DNA of 64,000 nucleotides from Bradyrhizobiaceae bacterium (GTDB lineage Bacteria; Pseudomonadota; Alphaproteobacteria; Rhizobiales; Xanthobacteraceae), in NCBI GenBank assembly GCA_003105195.1, contig PQAH01000024.1, positions 34,591 to 98,590 of the forward strand. The letters run 5' to 3'. The first letter of the stretch is position 1. Every line of letters starts with the position of its first letter. A program made the position numbers and the translations under genes. The notes beneath the pieces were generated by a model. It was given only the letters and a program-made list of their open reading frames with translations. It was not told the origin of the DNA and did no database searches. Positions 26,159 to 35,294 of the stretch are shown here, piece by piece.

Positions 26159-26842
26159 TCAGGCACTCCGGGCGAGCAGGGGAGGCGGGACGGGCGTGAC
26201 GTCGCGTCCCTTGGCGACGCGATAATAGGACCAGAGCAGGCGCGCCGCGACCGCGCGCCAGGGACGCCACGGCTCGGCGAGCGGAACCATCGCGCGCGCG
26301 GTCGGGCGCTCCGCGAGGCCGAAGGCGATGCGGGCGGATTCCTGCAGGGCGAGATCGCCGGCCGGCCAGGCGTCGGCATGGCCGAGACAGGCCAGGAGAT
26401 AGATGTCGGCGGTCCAGGGGCCGATGCCGTGCAGCGCGGTGAGCACGGCATGCGCCTCGTCGGCCGGCCGGTCGACGAGACCGTCGAGGTCGAGCGCGCC
26501 CGCTTCGATCGCCCGGGCGACGGCGCGCAGCGTGCGGATCTTGCCGCCCGAGAGCCCGATGCGCACGAGCTTGTCGCGGCGCGCGCGCAGCAGCGCCGCA
26601 TGGTCGAGCGGCGCGAGGCGCGCGGCCATCCGGCTCCAGATCGCGGCCGCGCTCGCGGTCGAGACCTGCTGGGAGACCACGATGGCGGCAAGGCCCGCGA
26701 AGCCGCCCGGCCGGCGCCGCAGCGGCGGGTCGCCGGTCTCGGCGTGAATCGCGGCAAAGCGCGGCTGCGCGCACGCGAGCGCCGCCAGTCCGGTTTGCAG
26801 ATCCGCCTCGGTGTCGATACGCACGGGCCTCGTCTGGCACAT
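26159..26842 (-). CDS. AlkA-like DNA-3-methyladenine glycosylase II
   Basis: 227 residues. HhH-GPD fold: FAGLAAIVVSQQVSTASAAAIW, helix-hairpin-helix LTALHGIGPWTADIY (134-148) and catalytic Asp163 in WPAGDLALQ. It excises alkylated purines during base-excision repair. It is shorter than E. coli AlkA because the N-terminal beta domain is missing, as is usual for bacterial single-domain forms. It is coupled to the downstream esterase gene (stop and start abut). Confidence 0.9.
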   Translation of the reverse strand: MCQTRPVRIDTEADLQTGLAALACAQPRFAAIHAETGDPPLRRRPGGFAGLAAIVVSQQVSTASAAAIWSRMAARLAPLDHAALLRARRDKLVRIGLSGGKIRTLRAVARAIEAGALDLDGLVDRPADEAHAVLTALHGIGPWTADIYLLACLGHADAWPAGDLALQESARIAFGLAERPTARAMVPLAEPWRPWRAVAARLLWSYYRVAKGRDVTPVPPPLLARSA

Positions 26843-26924
26843 GATCCAGCCCGAAAGCGCGTCACGGCCTCCCGGGATCCCGAGGTGACGTCATTCCCGG
26901 CCCGGCCGCAACCCGAAAACCCGC

Positions 26925-27776
26925 ATGACCGTGTTCCGCTTCGCGCCGAGTCCGAACGGCCATCTCCATCTGGGGCACGCGTTGTCGGCGCTGCTCAATC
27001 ACGAGATGGCGCGGGCGAGCGGCGGCCGCCTCATCCTGCGCATCGAGGACATCGACGCGACGCGCTGCCGTCCCGAATACGAGGCCGCGATCCTGGAGGA
27101 CCTCGCCTGGCTCGGGCTCGCCTGGGAGGAGCCGGTGCGGCGCCAGTCGGAGCACCTCGACGACTACCGCGCGGCGCTGGCGCGCCTGGAGCGCCGGGGG
27201 CTCGTCTATCCGGGCTTCGAGAGCCGGGCCGAGATCGCCCGGCTGGTGGCGGCGCGCGAGGCGGCCGGGCCGTGGCCGCGCGACCCCGACGGGGCCCCGC
27301 TCTATCCCGGCGCGGCACGCGAACTGGCGCCGGAGGTGCGCGCGCGGCGCCTGGCGGCGGGCGAGCCCTATGCGCTGCGCCTCGACATGGCGGCGGCCCT
27401 CGCGCGGGTCGGCCCGCTCGCCTGGGAGGAGACCGGACTGCAGGCGGGCCGTGTCGCGGCGGCGCCCGAGGCCTGGGGCGACGTGGTGCTGGCGCGCAAG
27501 GAGACGCCGACCAGCTACCACCTCGCGGTCGTGGTGGACGATGCCTTGCAGGGCGTCAGCCATGTGGTGCGCGGCGAGGACCTGTTCTGGTCCACCAGCG
27601 TGCATCGCCTGCTGCAGGCGCTGCTCGGCCTGCCGGCGCCGGTCTATCACCATCACCGGCTGATCCGCGATGCCGACGGCCGCAAGCTCGCGAAATCGAC
27701 GCGCGCCACCGCGCTGCGCGAGCTGCGCGCGCAAGGCCTCACGCCCGAGGACGTCAGGCGCATGGTGGGCCTGTGA
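26925..27776 (+). CDS. gluQ: Glutamyl-Q tRNA(Asp) synthetase
   Basis: 283 residues, a truncated GluRS catalytic core that glutamylates queuosine in tRNA-Asp. Present are FAPSPNGHLHLGHALSAL (HIGH motif), RIEDIDATRCRPEY, VVRGEDLFWSTSVHRLLQAL and KLAKS (KMSKS equivalent). The zinc-binding cysteines of the E. coli enzyme (CxC then C in the inserted loop) are absent: the segment reads YPGFESRAE and later LYPGAARE. So this is a zinc-less variant. It is convergent with the next gene, six bases apart. Confidence 0.92.
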   Translation: MTVFRFAPSPNGHLHLGHALSALLNHEMARASGGRLILRIEDIDATRCRPEYEAAILEDLAWLGLAWEEPVRRQSEHLDDYRAALARLERRGLVYPGFESRAEIARLVAAREAAGPWPRDPDGAPLYPGAARELAPEVRARRLAAGEPYALRLDMAAALARVGPLAWEETGLQAGRVAAAPEAWGDVVLARKETPTSYHLAVVVDDALQGVSHVVRGEDLFWSTSVHRLLQALLGLPAPVYHHHRLIRDADGRKLAKSTRATALRELRAQGLTPEDVRRMVGL

Positions 27777-27782
27777 GGCCGG

Positions 27783-28055
27783 TCACGCCGCCGCGGCTTC
27801 CGCGACCGCGACGGCGGTCACCTCGCGCACCGGGACCATTGCGGCGAGGCGGTCGGCGAGGCGGCAGGCGACCCAGACAGGCGCGGTGAACTCGATGCGG
27901 ACCGCGAGGTCGTCCGCGGCGCGCACCGATTCGAGGCGCTCCGGCAGCACGTCGTGAATCACGAAGGGCGCGAGCAGGCGGGCGAGGGCGTTGGGATCGG
28001 GCGCGAGCTGAACCGTGAAGAGGTGGCGCAGGGGCGCGGCGTCGCTGGCGGACAT
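27783..28055 (-). CDS. Small ACT-like protein
   Basis: 90 residues. HLFTVQLAPDPNALARLLAP, VIHDVLPERLESVRAADDLA and VRIEFTAPVWVACRLADRLA follow the beta-alpha-beta rhythm of an ACT domain, similar to small regulatory subunits. No catalytic motif. Function unknown; the call is by pattern only. Confidence 0.6.
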   Translation of the reverse strand: MSASDAAPLRHLFTVQLAPDPNALARLLAPFVIHDVLPERLESVRAADDLAVRIEFTAPVWVACRLADRLAAMVPVREVTAVAVAEAAAA

Positions 28056-28273
28056 GGCGGGGCTCCGGACGAGAACGGGACGACGAAACGGGCTTCCCGG
28101 CCGACTACTCGGCCGGGCCGGTAATTCGTCCGATCGTCCGCGGCCGGTGCGGAAAGCCGGCCGGAGCCCCTGCGCAGCGCATGGTGCTGAAACTAGTGGG
28201 CCGGCGACGCCGAATCAACCGATTGGCCGGCATTGCGGCTCCGTGCCATGCTGGATTCGGGCGAGGGTCTCGA

Positions 28274-29461
28274 ATGCGTCACAGGACGTCGAAGAAGACC
28301 GGCACGCGGCGCCGAAGCAGGGCCGCACAACCCCGGCGCCGGCGGACCGCGCGCCCGGGCACCGAGGCCGCGCTCGCCGCGCTCGCCCACGAGATCCGCA
28401 CGCCGCTCACGGGCATCCTGGCGCTCAGCGAGCTGATCGCGACCGCCGACCTGCCGGAGCGCGAGCGACGCTGGGCGCAGGCGATCAAGAGCGCGGCCGA
28501 GCACCTCGCCCAGCTCACCACCCTGGTGGTGGACGGGGTGCGGGCCGAGGCGCGCGGGCTCGCGCTCCGTCACGGGGCCTTCCGTCCGCGCGCGCTCGCC
28601 GAGGAGGTCGCGACCACGCTCGCGGCGCGCGCGGAGGCCAAGGGTCTCGCGGTCGAGATCGCGATCACGGACCGGCTGCCGGAGCTGGTGCTGGGCGACC
28701 AGGTGCGCCTGCGCGCCGCGCTGGAGAACCTGATCGACAATGCCGTGAAGTTCACCGAGCACGGGCGCGTCGCCTTCTCGCTCGCGGCCAGGCGAGCGGC
28801 GCGCGGGCAGGTCCGGCTCCTGTTCACCGTCAAGGACAGCGGCATCGGCCTTGCGCCCGCGGAGATCAAGCGGCTGTTCCGCCCCTTCGCGCAGGCCAAT
28901 GCCGAGATCGCAACCCGCTATGGCGGCGCCGGGCTCGGGCTGGTGTTCGTCAAGCGCGTCGCCCAGGCGATGGGCGGCGATCTCGCGATCACCAGCCGGC
29001 CCGGGCGCGGCAGCACGTTCCGCCTGGAAGTGATCCTCGCCGAGGACACCGGGGCGCGCGCCGCGGAGGGGGAGAAAGGGGCGCGGCCCGCCGGCACGCG
29101 GCGCCTGCGCGTCCTGTGCGCGGAGGACAACCCCTATGCGCGGGTCGTGCTCAACACGATCCTGACCGAGCTCGGCCACGACGTCGACTTCGTCGGCACC
29201 GGCGCGGCCGCGATCGCGGCGGCGAGCCGCGGCTACGACGTCGTGCTGATGGACGTGGCGCTGCCCGATCTCGACGGGCTCGAGGCGACGCGCCGCATCC
29301 GCGCACTGCCCGGGACGCGGCCGCCGATCATCGGCCTCTCGGGCCATACCGAGCCCGGCCACGAGGCGGCGGCCCGCGCGGCCGGCATGGACGGCTACCT
29401 GGCGAAGCCGGTGAGCCCGATGGCGCTCGCGCACCTGCTGGCGCGCATCGCCGCGTCGTGA
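28274..29461 (+). CDS. Hybrid histidine kinase (HisKA-HATPase-REC), soluble
   Basis: 395 residues. A very basic N-terminus (MRHRTSKKTGTRRRSRAAQP) precedes the H box ALAHEIRTPLTGILALSE (His39). HATPase motifs: NLIDNAVKFTEHG, KDSGIGLAP, RYGGAGLGLVFVKR. A C-terminal REC domain follows: VLCAEDNPYARVVLNTIL, phospho-acceptor in VVLMDVALPDLDGLEA, GHTEPGHE and YLAKPVSP. No membrane segment or sensor domain, so input probably comes from a partner. ATG 28274 is preceded by GAGGG; the longer frame starts 93 bp earlier. Confidence 0.9.
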   Translation: MRHRTSKKTGTRRRSRAAQPRRRRTARPGTEAALAALAHEIRTPLTGILALSELIATADLPERERRWAQAIKSAAEHLAQLTTLVVDGVRAEARGLALRHGAFRPRALAEEVATTLAARAEAKGLAVEIAITDRLPELVLGDQVRLRAALENLIDNAVKFTEHGRVAFSLAARRAARGQVRLLFTVKDSGIGLAPAEIKRLFRPFAQANAEIATRYGGAGLGLVFVKRVAQAMGGDLAITSRPGRGSTFRLEVILAEDTGARAAEGEKGARPAGTRRLRVLCAEDNPYARVVLNTILTELGHDVDFVGTGAAAIAAASRGYDVVLMDVALPDLDGLEATRRIRALPGTRPPIIGLSGHTEPGHEAAARAAGMDGYLAKPVSPMALAHLLARIAAS

Positions 29462-29778
29462 CAACAGAAAAGCGCGCCGGCCGATAGGCCCGGAGCGCAC
29501 TGGCGATGTGCAGGACGTGAATTCAAGTGGAGCGCGACCCCGCGGCAGAACAGCGGCGCCGCAAGACTGCCGGATGCCCGACCATGACTTCATGATTTCG
29601 GGCTTATTGCGACAATTCCATTGAATTTCCGATAATCAAACGGTAAAACGCGACATTGGCGCTTGGGGCGAGGTCGACAGACCCTGGGTCACTCCCGGGG
29701 AATCTGCCGCGACAGTGGATGGAAAGTGCTTGGAGGAGCAGCGCCTTCGCGCGCGACCGGAGCACCGACGACATCCAC
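29462..29778. other. Intergenic region before the AraC-type gene
   Basis: 317 bp with no convincing gene. An imperfect hairpin at about 29471-29496 (GCGCGCCGGCC pairing with GGCCCGGAGCGC around a GATA loop) lies 10 bases past the kinase stop. It could be a terminator, but no T-run follows. An A/T-richer stretch at 29590-29650 is a candidate promoter region for the regulator. Confidence 0.4.
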
Positions 29779-30747
29779 ATGAACGCACCGCAGCCGTCCC
29801 GATTCCGCTTCTCGACCGACGACCTCGCGCCGGAAGAGCGCTTCAAGGTGTGGAGCGAAGGATTCGTCCATCGCCGCATGGAGATGGACTTCATCGACCG
29901 CTCGCCGGGCGACCTGCGTTTCACGGTCGAGTTCATTCCGCTCGGCGGCGTCGCCGCCGGCATCGTGCGCGGCACGCCGTCGGTGTTCCTGCGCCGGCCC
30001 GAGCGCGACCGCAACGAAGCGCTCTACATGGTGATCAACCGCGCGGGGCGCTTCCGCGTGGTCCAGCGGCAGCAGGAGTTCTGGCTCGCCGAGGGCGATG
30101 CCGCCGTGTTCGACAACCGGCAGAGCAGCGAGTTCCACTGCCTCGAGGAGGGCGAGACCTGGTCGCTCAGCCTGCCGCGCGACGCGCTGCGGCACCTGGT
30201 GCGCGACATCGAGCAGACGATCGAGCGGCACATCCGCGCCGACGATCCGGCGCTGCGGCTGCTCACCGGATATCTCGAGACGCTGTTCGGGCTCGGCGAG
30301 ATCGCCGAGCCGGAGCTCGCCGGCGTGCACGTCGCCGACCTCGTGGCGAGCGCGCTCGGCGCCCGCAAGGAGGCCCAGGGGCTGATCGAGGAGCGCAGCG
30401 TTCGCGCCGCGCGCCTGCGCGCCGTGCTGGACGAGATCACCCGGCGCGCGGGCGAGCCGCTGCTCGATCCGGCGCGCGTCGCCGAGACGCTCGGCGTCTC
30501 GGTGCGCTACCTGCACCGCCTGCTCGAGGACAGCGGCAAGACCTTCTCGGAGCACGTGCTCGAGCGCCGGCTCGACCGGGCGCACCGGCTGCTGCGCGAT
30601 CCCCGGCTCGCGCATCTCAAGATCAGCGAGGTCGCCCTGGAATCGGGCTTCTCGGACCTCTCGCACTTCAATCGCAGCATGCGCCGCCGCTTCGGCGAGA
30701 CGCCCTCGGCGGTGCGCGCCGCCGCGCAGCGGCGGGAGAACGCGTGA
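29779..30747 (+). CDS. AraC-family transcriptional regulator
   Basis: 322 residues. N-terminal cupin-like/AraC-binding-like domain (FSTDDLAPEERFKVWSEGF, then YMVINRAGRFRVVQRQQEFW) and a C-terminal double HTH (about 220-320): DPARVAETLGVSVRYLHRLL, KISEVALESGFSDLSHFNRS, RRRFGETPS. The start is placed at ATG 29779 (MNAPQPSRF) because homology begins there; an in-frame ATG at 29719 is possible. It converges on ecm with 19 bp between stops; a role in regulating that pathway is only a guess. Confidence 0.88.
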   Translation: MNAPQPSRFRFSTDDLAPEERFKVWSEGFVHRRMEMDFIDRSPGDLRFTVEFIPLGGVAAGIVRGTPSVFLRRPERDRNEALYMVINRAGRFRVVQRQQEFWLAEGDAAVFDNRQSSEFHCLEEGETWSLSLPRDALRHLVRDIEQTIERHIRADDPALRLLTGYLETLFGLGEIAEPELAGVHVADLVASALGARKEAQGLIEERSVRAARLRAVLDEITRRAGEPLLDPARVAETLGVSVRYLHRLLEDSGKTFSEHVLERRLDRAHRLLRDPRLAHLKISEVALESGFSDLSHFNRSMRRRFGETPSAVRAAAQRRENA

Positions 30748-30766
30748 CCGCCCGGGAGCGGCGCGT

Positions 30767-32734
30767 TCAGGCGGCCCGGCTTGCGCCCGCGTCGACGATG
30801 CGGACGATGTCGGCCATGATGCGGTTGAGCTCGAAGTCCTTGGGCGTGTAGACGGCCGCGACCCCGGCGGCGCGCAGCGTGCGCGCGTCCTCGGGCGGGA
30901 TGATCCCGCCGACGATCACGGGAACGTCGTCGAGACCGGCCGCGCGCATGCGCGCGACCACGTCCTTGACCAGCGGCACGTGCGAGCCCGAGAGGATCGA
31001 CAGGCCGACCACGTGCACGCCCTCCTCCAGCGCCGCATTGACGATCTCGGCCGGGGTGAGGCGGATCCCCTCGTAGACGACCTCCATGCCGGCGTCGCGG
31101 GCGCGCACCGCGATCTGCTCGGCGCCGTTGGAATGGCCGTCGAGGCCCGGCTTGCCGACCAGGAACTTGATGCGGCGGCCGAGCCGCTTGGAGACGCGCT
31201 CGACGTCGGCGCGCACCGCGTCGAGGCCCTGGCTGTCGTTGCGCGCCGCGCGGCCGACGCCGGTCGGCGCGCGGTACTCGCCGAAGGTCTCGCGCAGCAC
31301 GGCGCCCCATTCGCCGGTGGTCACCCCCGCCTTGGCGGCCGTGATCGAGGCCGGCATGATGTTGCGGCCCTCGGCGGCCGCGATGCGCAGCTCGCGCAAT
31401 GCCGCCGCCACGCCCTTCGGGTCGCGCGCGGCGCGCCAGGCCGCGAGCCGCTCGATCTGTCCGGCCTCCACGTCGGCCGGCACCGTGAGGATCGCGCCCT
31501 CGCCGGTCGCGAGCGGCGAGGGCTCGGTTTCGGTGAACCGGTTGACGCCGACCACGACGCTCTCGCCGCGCTCGATCGCTTCCAGGCGCCGCGTGTTGGA
31601 CTCGACCAGCCGGCTCTTCATGTAGCTCGACTCCACCGCCGCGATGGCGCCGCCCATCTCGGCGATGCGGGCGAGCTCCTCGCGCGCCTCGCGCTTGAGC
31701 TCCGCGACCGTGGCGGCGATCTCGGTCGAGCCGTCGAAGATGTCGCCGAACTCGAGCAGGTCGGTCTCGTAGGCGAGGATCTGCTGCATGCGCAGCGACC
31801 ACTGCTGGTCGAACGGGCGCGGCAGGCCGAGGGCCTCGTTCCAGGCGGGCAGCTGCACGGCGCGCGCGCGGGCGCGCTTGGAGAGCGTCACCGCCAGCAT
31901 CTCGATCAGGATGCGATAGACGTTGTTCTCGGGCTGCTGCTCGGTGAGCCCGAGGGAGTTGACCTGCACGCCGTAGCGGAACAGCCGCTGCTTCGGGTCG
32001 GTCACGCCGTAGCGCTCCGCCGTGATCTCGTCCCAGAGCTCGACGAAGGCGCGCATCTTGCACATCTCGGTGACGAAGCGCAGGCCGGCATTGACGAAGA
32101 ACGAGATGCGTCCCACCACCTCGCCGAATTCGTCGACCTCGCCCGCGGCCTTCACGGTGTCGAGCACCGCGATCGCGATCGCGAGCGCGAAGGCGAGCTC
32201 CTGCACGGGTGTCGCGCCCGCCTCCTGCAGGTGATAGGAGCAGACATTCATCGGGTTCCATTTCGGCATCTCGTGGCACGTGAACAGGATCACGTCCTTG
32301 GTGAGCCGCATGGAGGGTGCCGGCGGGAACACGTAGGTGCCGCGCGAGAGATACTCCTTGATGATGTCGTTCTGGGTGGTGCCCTGCAGGATCGAGCGCG
32401 GCGCATCCTGCTCGTCGGCGGCCGCGACATAGAGCGCGAGCAGCCAAGCGGCGGTCGCGTTGATGGTCATGGAGGTGTTCATCTCGGCGAGCGGGATGCC
32501 CTGAAACAGGGCGCGCATGTCGCCGAGATGGCCGATCGGCACGCCGACCTTGCCGACCTCGCCGCGGGCGAGCGGATGGTCGCTGTCGTAGCCGGTCTGG
32601 GTCGGCAGGTCGAAGGCGACCGAGAGGCCGGTCTGGCCCTTGGCGAGGTTCCGCCGGTAGAGCGCGTTCGATTCCGCTGCGGTCGAATGCCCCGCATAGG
32701 TGCGGAAGATCCAGGGTCTGTCTCGGCCGGCCAT
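30767..32734 (-). CDS. ecm: Ethylmalonyl-CoA mutase (adenosylcobalamin-dependent)
   Basis: 655 residues. It converts (2R)-ethylmalonyl-CoA to (2S)-methylsuccinyl-CoA in the ethylmalonyl-CoA pathway. The large domain begins DRPWIFRTYAGHSTAAESNA and LYRRNLAKGQTGLSVAFDLP, the characteristic start of the Ecm/MeaA group. The C-terminal B12 domain has GKPGLDGHSNGAEQIA (DxHxxG, base-on His) and GLSILSGSH. Single-chain length fits Ecm rather than heterodimeric methylmalonyl-CoA mutase. The start is ATG 32734 (GAGGACACGTG upstream); ATGs up to 54 bp further out are rejected. ccr lies divergent about 550 bp away. Confidence 0.93.
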   Translation of the reverse strand: MAGRDRPWIFRTYAGHSTAAESNALYRRNLAKGQTGLSVAFDLPTQTGYDSDHPLARGEVGKVGVPIGHLGDMRALFQGIPLAEMNTSMTINATAAWLLALYVAAADEQDAPRSILQGTTQNDIIKEYLSRGTYVFPPAPSMRLTKDVILFTCHEMPKWNPMNVCSYHLQEAGATPVQELAFALAIAIAVLDTVKAAGEVDEFGEVVGRISFFVNAGLRFVTEMCKMRAFVELWDEITAERYGVTDPKQRLFRYGVQVNSLGLTEQQPENNVYRILIEMLAVTLSKRARARAVQLPAWNEALGLPRPFDQQWSLRMQQILAYETDLLEFGDIFDGSTEIAATVAELKREAREELARIAEMGGAIAAVESSYMKSRLVESNTRRLEAIERGESVVVGVNRFTETEPSPLATGEGAILTVPADVEAGQIERLAAWRAARDPKGVAAALRELRIAAAEGRNIMPASITAAKAGVTTGEWGAVLRETFGEYRAPTGVGRAARNDSQGLDAVRADVERVSKRLGRRIKFLVGKPGLDGHSNGAEQIAVRARDAGMEVVYEGIRLTPAEIVNAALEEGVHVVGLSILSGSHVPLVKDVVARMRAAGLDDVPVIVGGIIPPEDARTLRAAGVAAVYTPKDFELNRIMADIVRIVDAGASRAA

Positions 32735-32854
32735 CACGTGTCCTCGCTGCGGCCTCATAAAAGCGCCGCCCTTGCCGCAGCGCAACATGAATGTTGCGGC
32801 GGCATGACGGACATCAAGGCCGGGCGGGGACGGCCGGAAGCCGGCCGCCGCGCT

Positions 32855-33109
32855 TCAGCGTTTGAACAGGCCGATGATCACCAGCAGGATCACGGCGCCG
32901 ATCGTCGCATTGATGATCGCGGCGATGAAGCCGCCGCCGATCAGGACGCCGAGCCGGCTCAGCACGAACACCCCGATGAAGGCGCCGACGATGCCGACCA
33001 CGATGTTGCCGACCAGGCCGAAGCCGTAGCCGCGCACGATCTGGCCCGCGAGCCAGCCCGCGATGGCTCCGACGATCAGAAGCACGATGATGCTCTCGAC
33101 GCCCAGCAT
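32855..33109 (-). CDS. GlsB/YeaQ/YmgE family stress-response membrane protein
   Basis: 84 residues of nearly continuous membrane helix with the glycine-rich family pattern: IVGAIAGWLAGQIVRGYGFG, GNIVVGIVGAFIGVF and GGGFIAAIINATIGAVILL. It is a transglycosylase-associated/YeaQ protein of unknown mechanism. It lies alone between ecm and ccr. Confidence 0.9.
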   Translation of the reverse strand: MLGVESIIVLLIVGAIAGWLAGQIVRGYGFGLVGNIVVGIVGAFIGVFVLSRLGVLIGGGFIAAIINATIGAVILLVIIGLFKR

Positions 33110-33288
33110 GAGGTCCTCCCTGCACCCGCATTGGCCCCGGGGTGCACCGCAGGATCGTACCGCAACCCGAGTTCCCTGTCAGCGTTATGGTCCGGCGCGC
33201 CACGGAACAGCTATATGTTGCGCCGCAAAAACCATTGGGGCAGAGTGCCGGAGGTACGGCGCGAGCCGTCGAGCCGGGAGGACGAGGT

Positions 33289-34569
33289 ATGTCGGCCGTT
33301 GCCATGAAGTCGTCGGGACCGAACCCGAAGAGTCTCTACGAGCTCGGGGAGATTCCGCCGCTCGGCCACGTGCCGGAGAAGATGTATGCCTGGGCGATCC
33401 GCAAGGAACGCCACGGGCCGCCCGAATCCTCGATGCAGATCGAGGTGGTGCCGACCTGGAGCATCGGCGACGACGAGGCGCTGGTGCTCGTGATGGCGGG
33501 CGGCGTCAACTACAACGGCGTCTGGGCCGGGCTCGGGCAACCGATCTCGCCCATCGACGTGCACAGGAATGCGTACCACATCGCGGGCTCCGACGCGTCC
33601 GGCATCGTCTGGGCGGTCGGCTCCAAGGTGAAGCGCTGGAAGGTCGGCGACGAGGTGATCGTCCACTGCAATCAGGACGACGGCGACGACGAGGAGTGCA
33701 ATGGCGGCGACCCGATGTTCTCGCCCTCGCAGCGGATCTGGGGCTACGAGACGCCGGACGGCTCGTTCGCGCAGTTCTGCCGCATCCAGTCGCGCCAGCT
33801 GATGCCGAAGCCCCCGCACCTGACCTGGGAGGAGGCGGCCTGCTACACGCTCACCCTCGCGACCGCCTATCGCATGCTGTTCGGCCACGCGCCGCACACG
33901 CTCAAGCCCGGCGACAACGTGCTGGTGTGGGGCGCCTCCGGCGGCCTCGGCGTGTTCGGCGTGCAGCTGTGCGCGGCCTCCGGCGCCAACGCGATCGGCA
34001 TCATCTCGGACGAGTCGAAGCGCGACTACGTGATGCAGCTCGGCGCCAAGGGCGCGATCAACCGCAAGGACTTCAAGTGCTGGGGCCAGATGCCCACCGT
34101 GAACACGCCGGAATACGCCGAGTGGGTCAAGGAGGCGCGCAAGTTCGGCAAGGCGATCTGGGACATCACGGGCAAGCGCGACGTCGACATCGTGTTCGAG
34201 CACCCGGGCGAGCAGACCTTCCCGGTCTCCTGCCTGGTCGTCAAGCGCGGCGGCATGGTGGTGTTCTGCGCCGGCACCACGGGCTACAACATCACCTTCG
34301 ACGCCCGCTACGTCTGGATGCGGCAGAAGCGCATCCAGGGCTCGCATTTCGCGCATCTCAAGCAGGCGAGCGCGGCCAACCAGTTCGTGCTCGACCAGCG
34401 CATCGATCCGTGCATGAGCGAGGTGTTGCCCTGGGACAAGATCCCGGCGGCACACCAGAAGATGTGGAAGAACCTGCACGCTCCGGGCAACATGGCGGTG
34501 CTGGTGAACGCGCCGCGCCCGGGCCTGCGCTCGCTCGAGGACGCGATCGAGGTCGCGGGCCAGGTCTAG
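33289..34569 (+). CDS. ccr: Crotonyl-CoA carboxylase/reductase
   Basis: 426 residues. It performs NADPH-dependent reductive carboxylation of crotonyl-CoA to (2S)-ethylmalonyl-CoA, the key step of the ethylmalonyl-CoA pathway. It is a medium-chain dehydrogenase/reductase; AGGVNYNGVWAGLG carries the conserved CO2-pocket Asn region, WGASGGLGVFGVQLC is the nucleotide-binding loop, and VFEHPGEQTFPVS and GSHFAHLKQASAANQ are Ccr-specific. The start is ATG 33289 behind GGGAGGACGAGGT; an earlier in-frame ATG is rejected. The clustering with ecm and mcd supports the call over a plain enoyl reductase. Confidence 0.95.
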   Translation: MSAVAMKSSGPNPKSLYELGEIPPLGHVPEKMYAWAIRKERHGPPESSMQIEVVPTWSIGDDEALVLVMAGGVNYNGVWAGLGQPISPIDVHRNAYHIAGSDASGIVWAVGSKVKRWKVGDEVIVHCNQDDGDDEECNGGDPMFSPSQRIWGYETPDGSFAQFCRIQSRQLMPKPPHLTWEEAACYTLTLATAYRMLFGHAPHTLKPGDNVLVWGASGGLGVFGVQLCAASGANAIGIISDESKRDYVMQLGAKGAINRKDFKCWGQMPTVNTPEYAEWVKEARKFGKAIWDITGKRDVDIVFEHPGEQTFPVSCLVVKRGGMVVFCAGTTGYNITFDARYVWMRQKRIQGSHFAHLKQASAANQFVLDQRIDPCMSEVLPWDKIPAAHQKMWKNLHAPGNMAVLVNAPRPGLRSLEDAIEVAGQV

Positions 34570-34646
34570 CTCGGATACTCGCACCCTCCCTGCCGCAGCC
34601 GGAAATGTCCTAAGCTCGGCCGTCACGCCACGGACGCCGCCGGCCC

Positions 34647-35282
34647 ATGCTCTTCGAGACCGCCACCGCGATCCTGGACTGGCTGGGCGTGATCGTGTTC
34701 GCGATCACGGGCGCGCTGGTCGCCTCGCGCAAGCAGATGGACATCTTCGGCTTCGCGCTGCTCGGTACCGCGACCGGCATCGGCGGCGGGACGCTGCGGG
34801 ACGTGCTGCTCGGCCAGCTCCCCGTGTTCTGGGTGCGCGAGCCCGCCTACCTGGTGGTCTGCGTGCTGGTGTCGGCGGCCGTGTTCTTCACGGCGCACCT
34901 GCCGCAGTCGCGCTACCGCCTGCTGTTGTGGCTCGACGCGCTCGGGCTCGCGCTGTTCGCGGTGATCGGCGCGGAACGGGCGCTGCTCGCCGGCAGCGGG
35001 ACCGTGGTCGCGGTCGCCATGGGCGTGGTCACGAGCACGTTCGGCGGCATCATCCGCGACGTGCTCGGCGCCGAGAGCCCCGTGGTGCTGAGCCGCGAGG
35101 TCTATGTCACGGCCGCCCTCTTGGGGGCGAGCGTGTTCGTGGCGCTCACCCGCATGGAGGTGGCGCGCGAGCTCGCCATGGGCGCCGCCTTCGCGGCGGG
35201 TTTCGCGTTGCGCGGGGCGGCGCTCACCTGGGGCTGGTCGCTGCCGCGCTATCGCGAGCGCGGGGCGGGACCGCCGGCCTGA
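34647..35282 (+). CDS. TRIC-type (YadS/YicG, UPF0126) membrane channel protein
   Basis: 211 residues with seven helices in two similar halves: ITGALVASRKQMDIFGFALL with GTATGIGGGTLRDVLLGQ, then AVIGAERAL with GVVTSTFGGIIRDVLGAESP. The GGGTxRD and GGxIRD loops mark the TRIC cation channel family (K+-permeable in studied members). It is 77 bp after ccr; a functional link is not evident. Confidence 0.9.
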   Translation: MLFETATAILDWLGVIVFAITGALVASRKQMDIFGFALLGTATGIGGGTLRDVLLGQLPVFWVREPAYLVVCVLVSAAVFFTAHLPQSRYRLLLWLDALGLALFAVIGAERALLAGSGTVVAVAMGVVTSTFGGIIRDVLGAESPVVLSREVYVTAALLGASVFVALTRMEVARELAMGAAFAAGFALRGAALTWGWSLPRYRERGAGPPA

Positions 35283-35294
35283 CGGGGGGCGGGC

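Noticed and set aside
25295..27889. 864-codon plus-strand frame
   Set aside because: It crosses three real genes on the complement and gluQ in another frame; composition is low-complexity.
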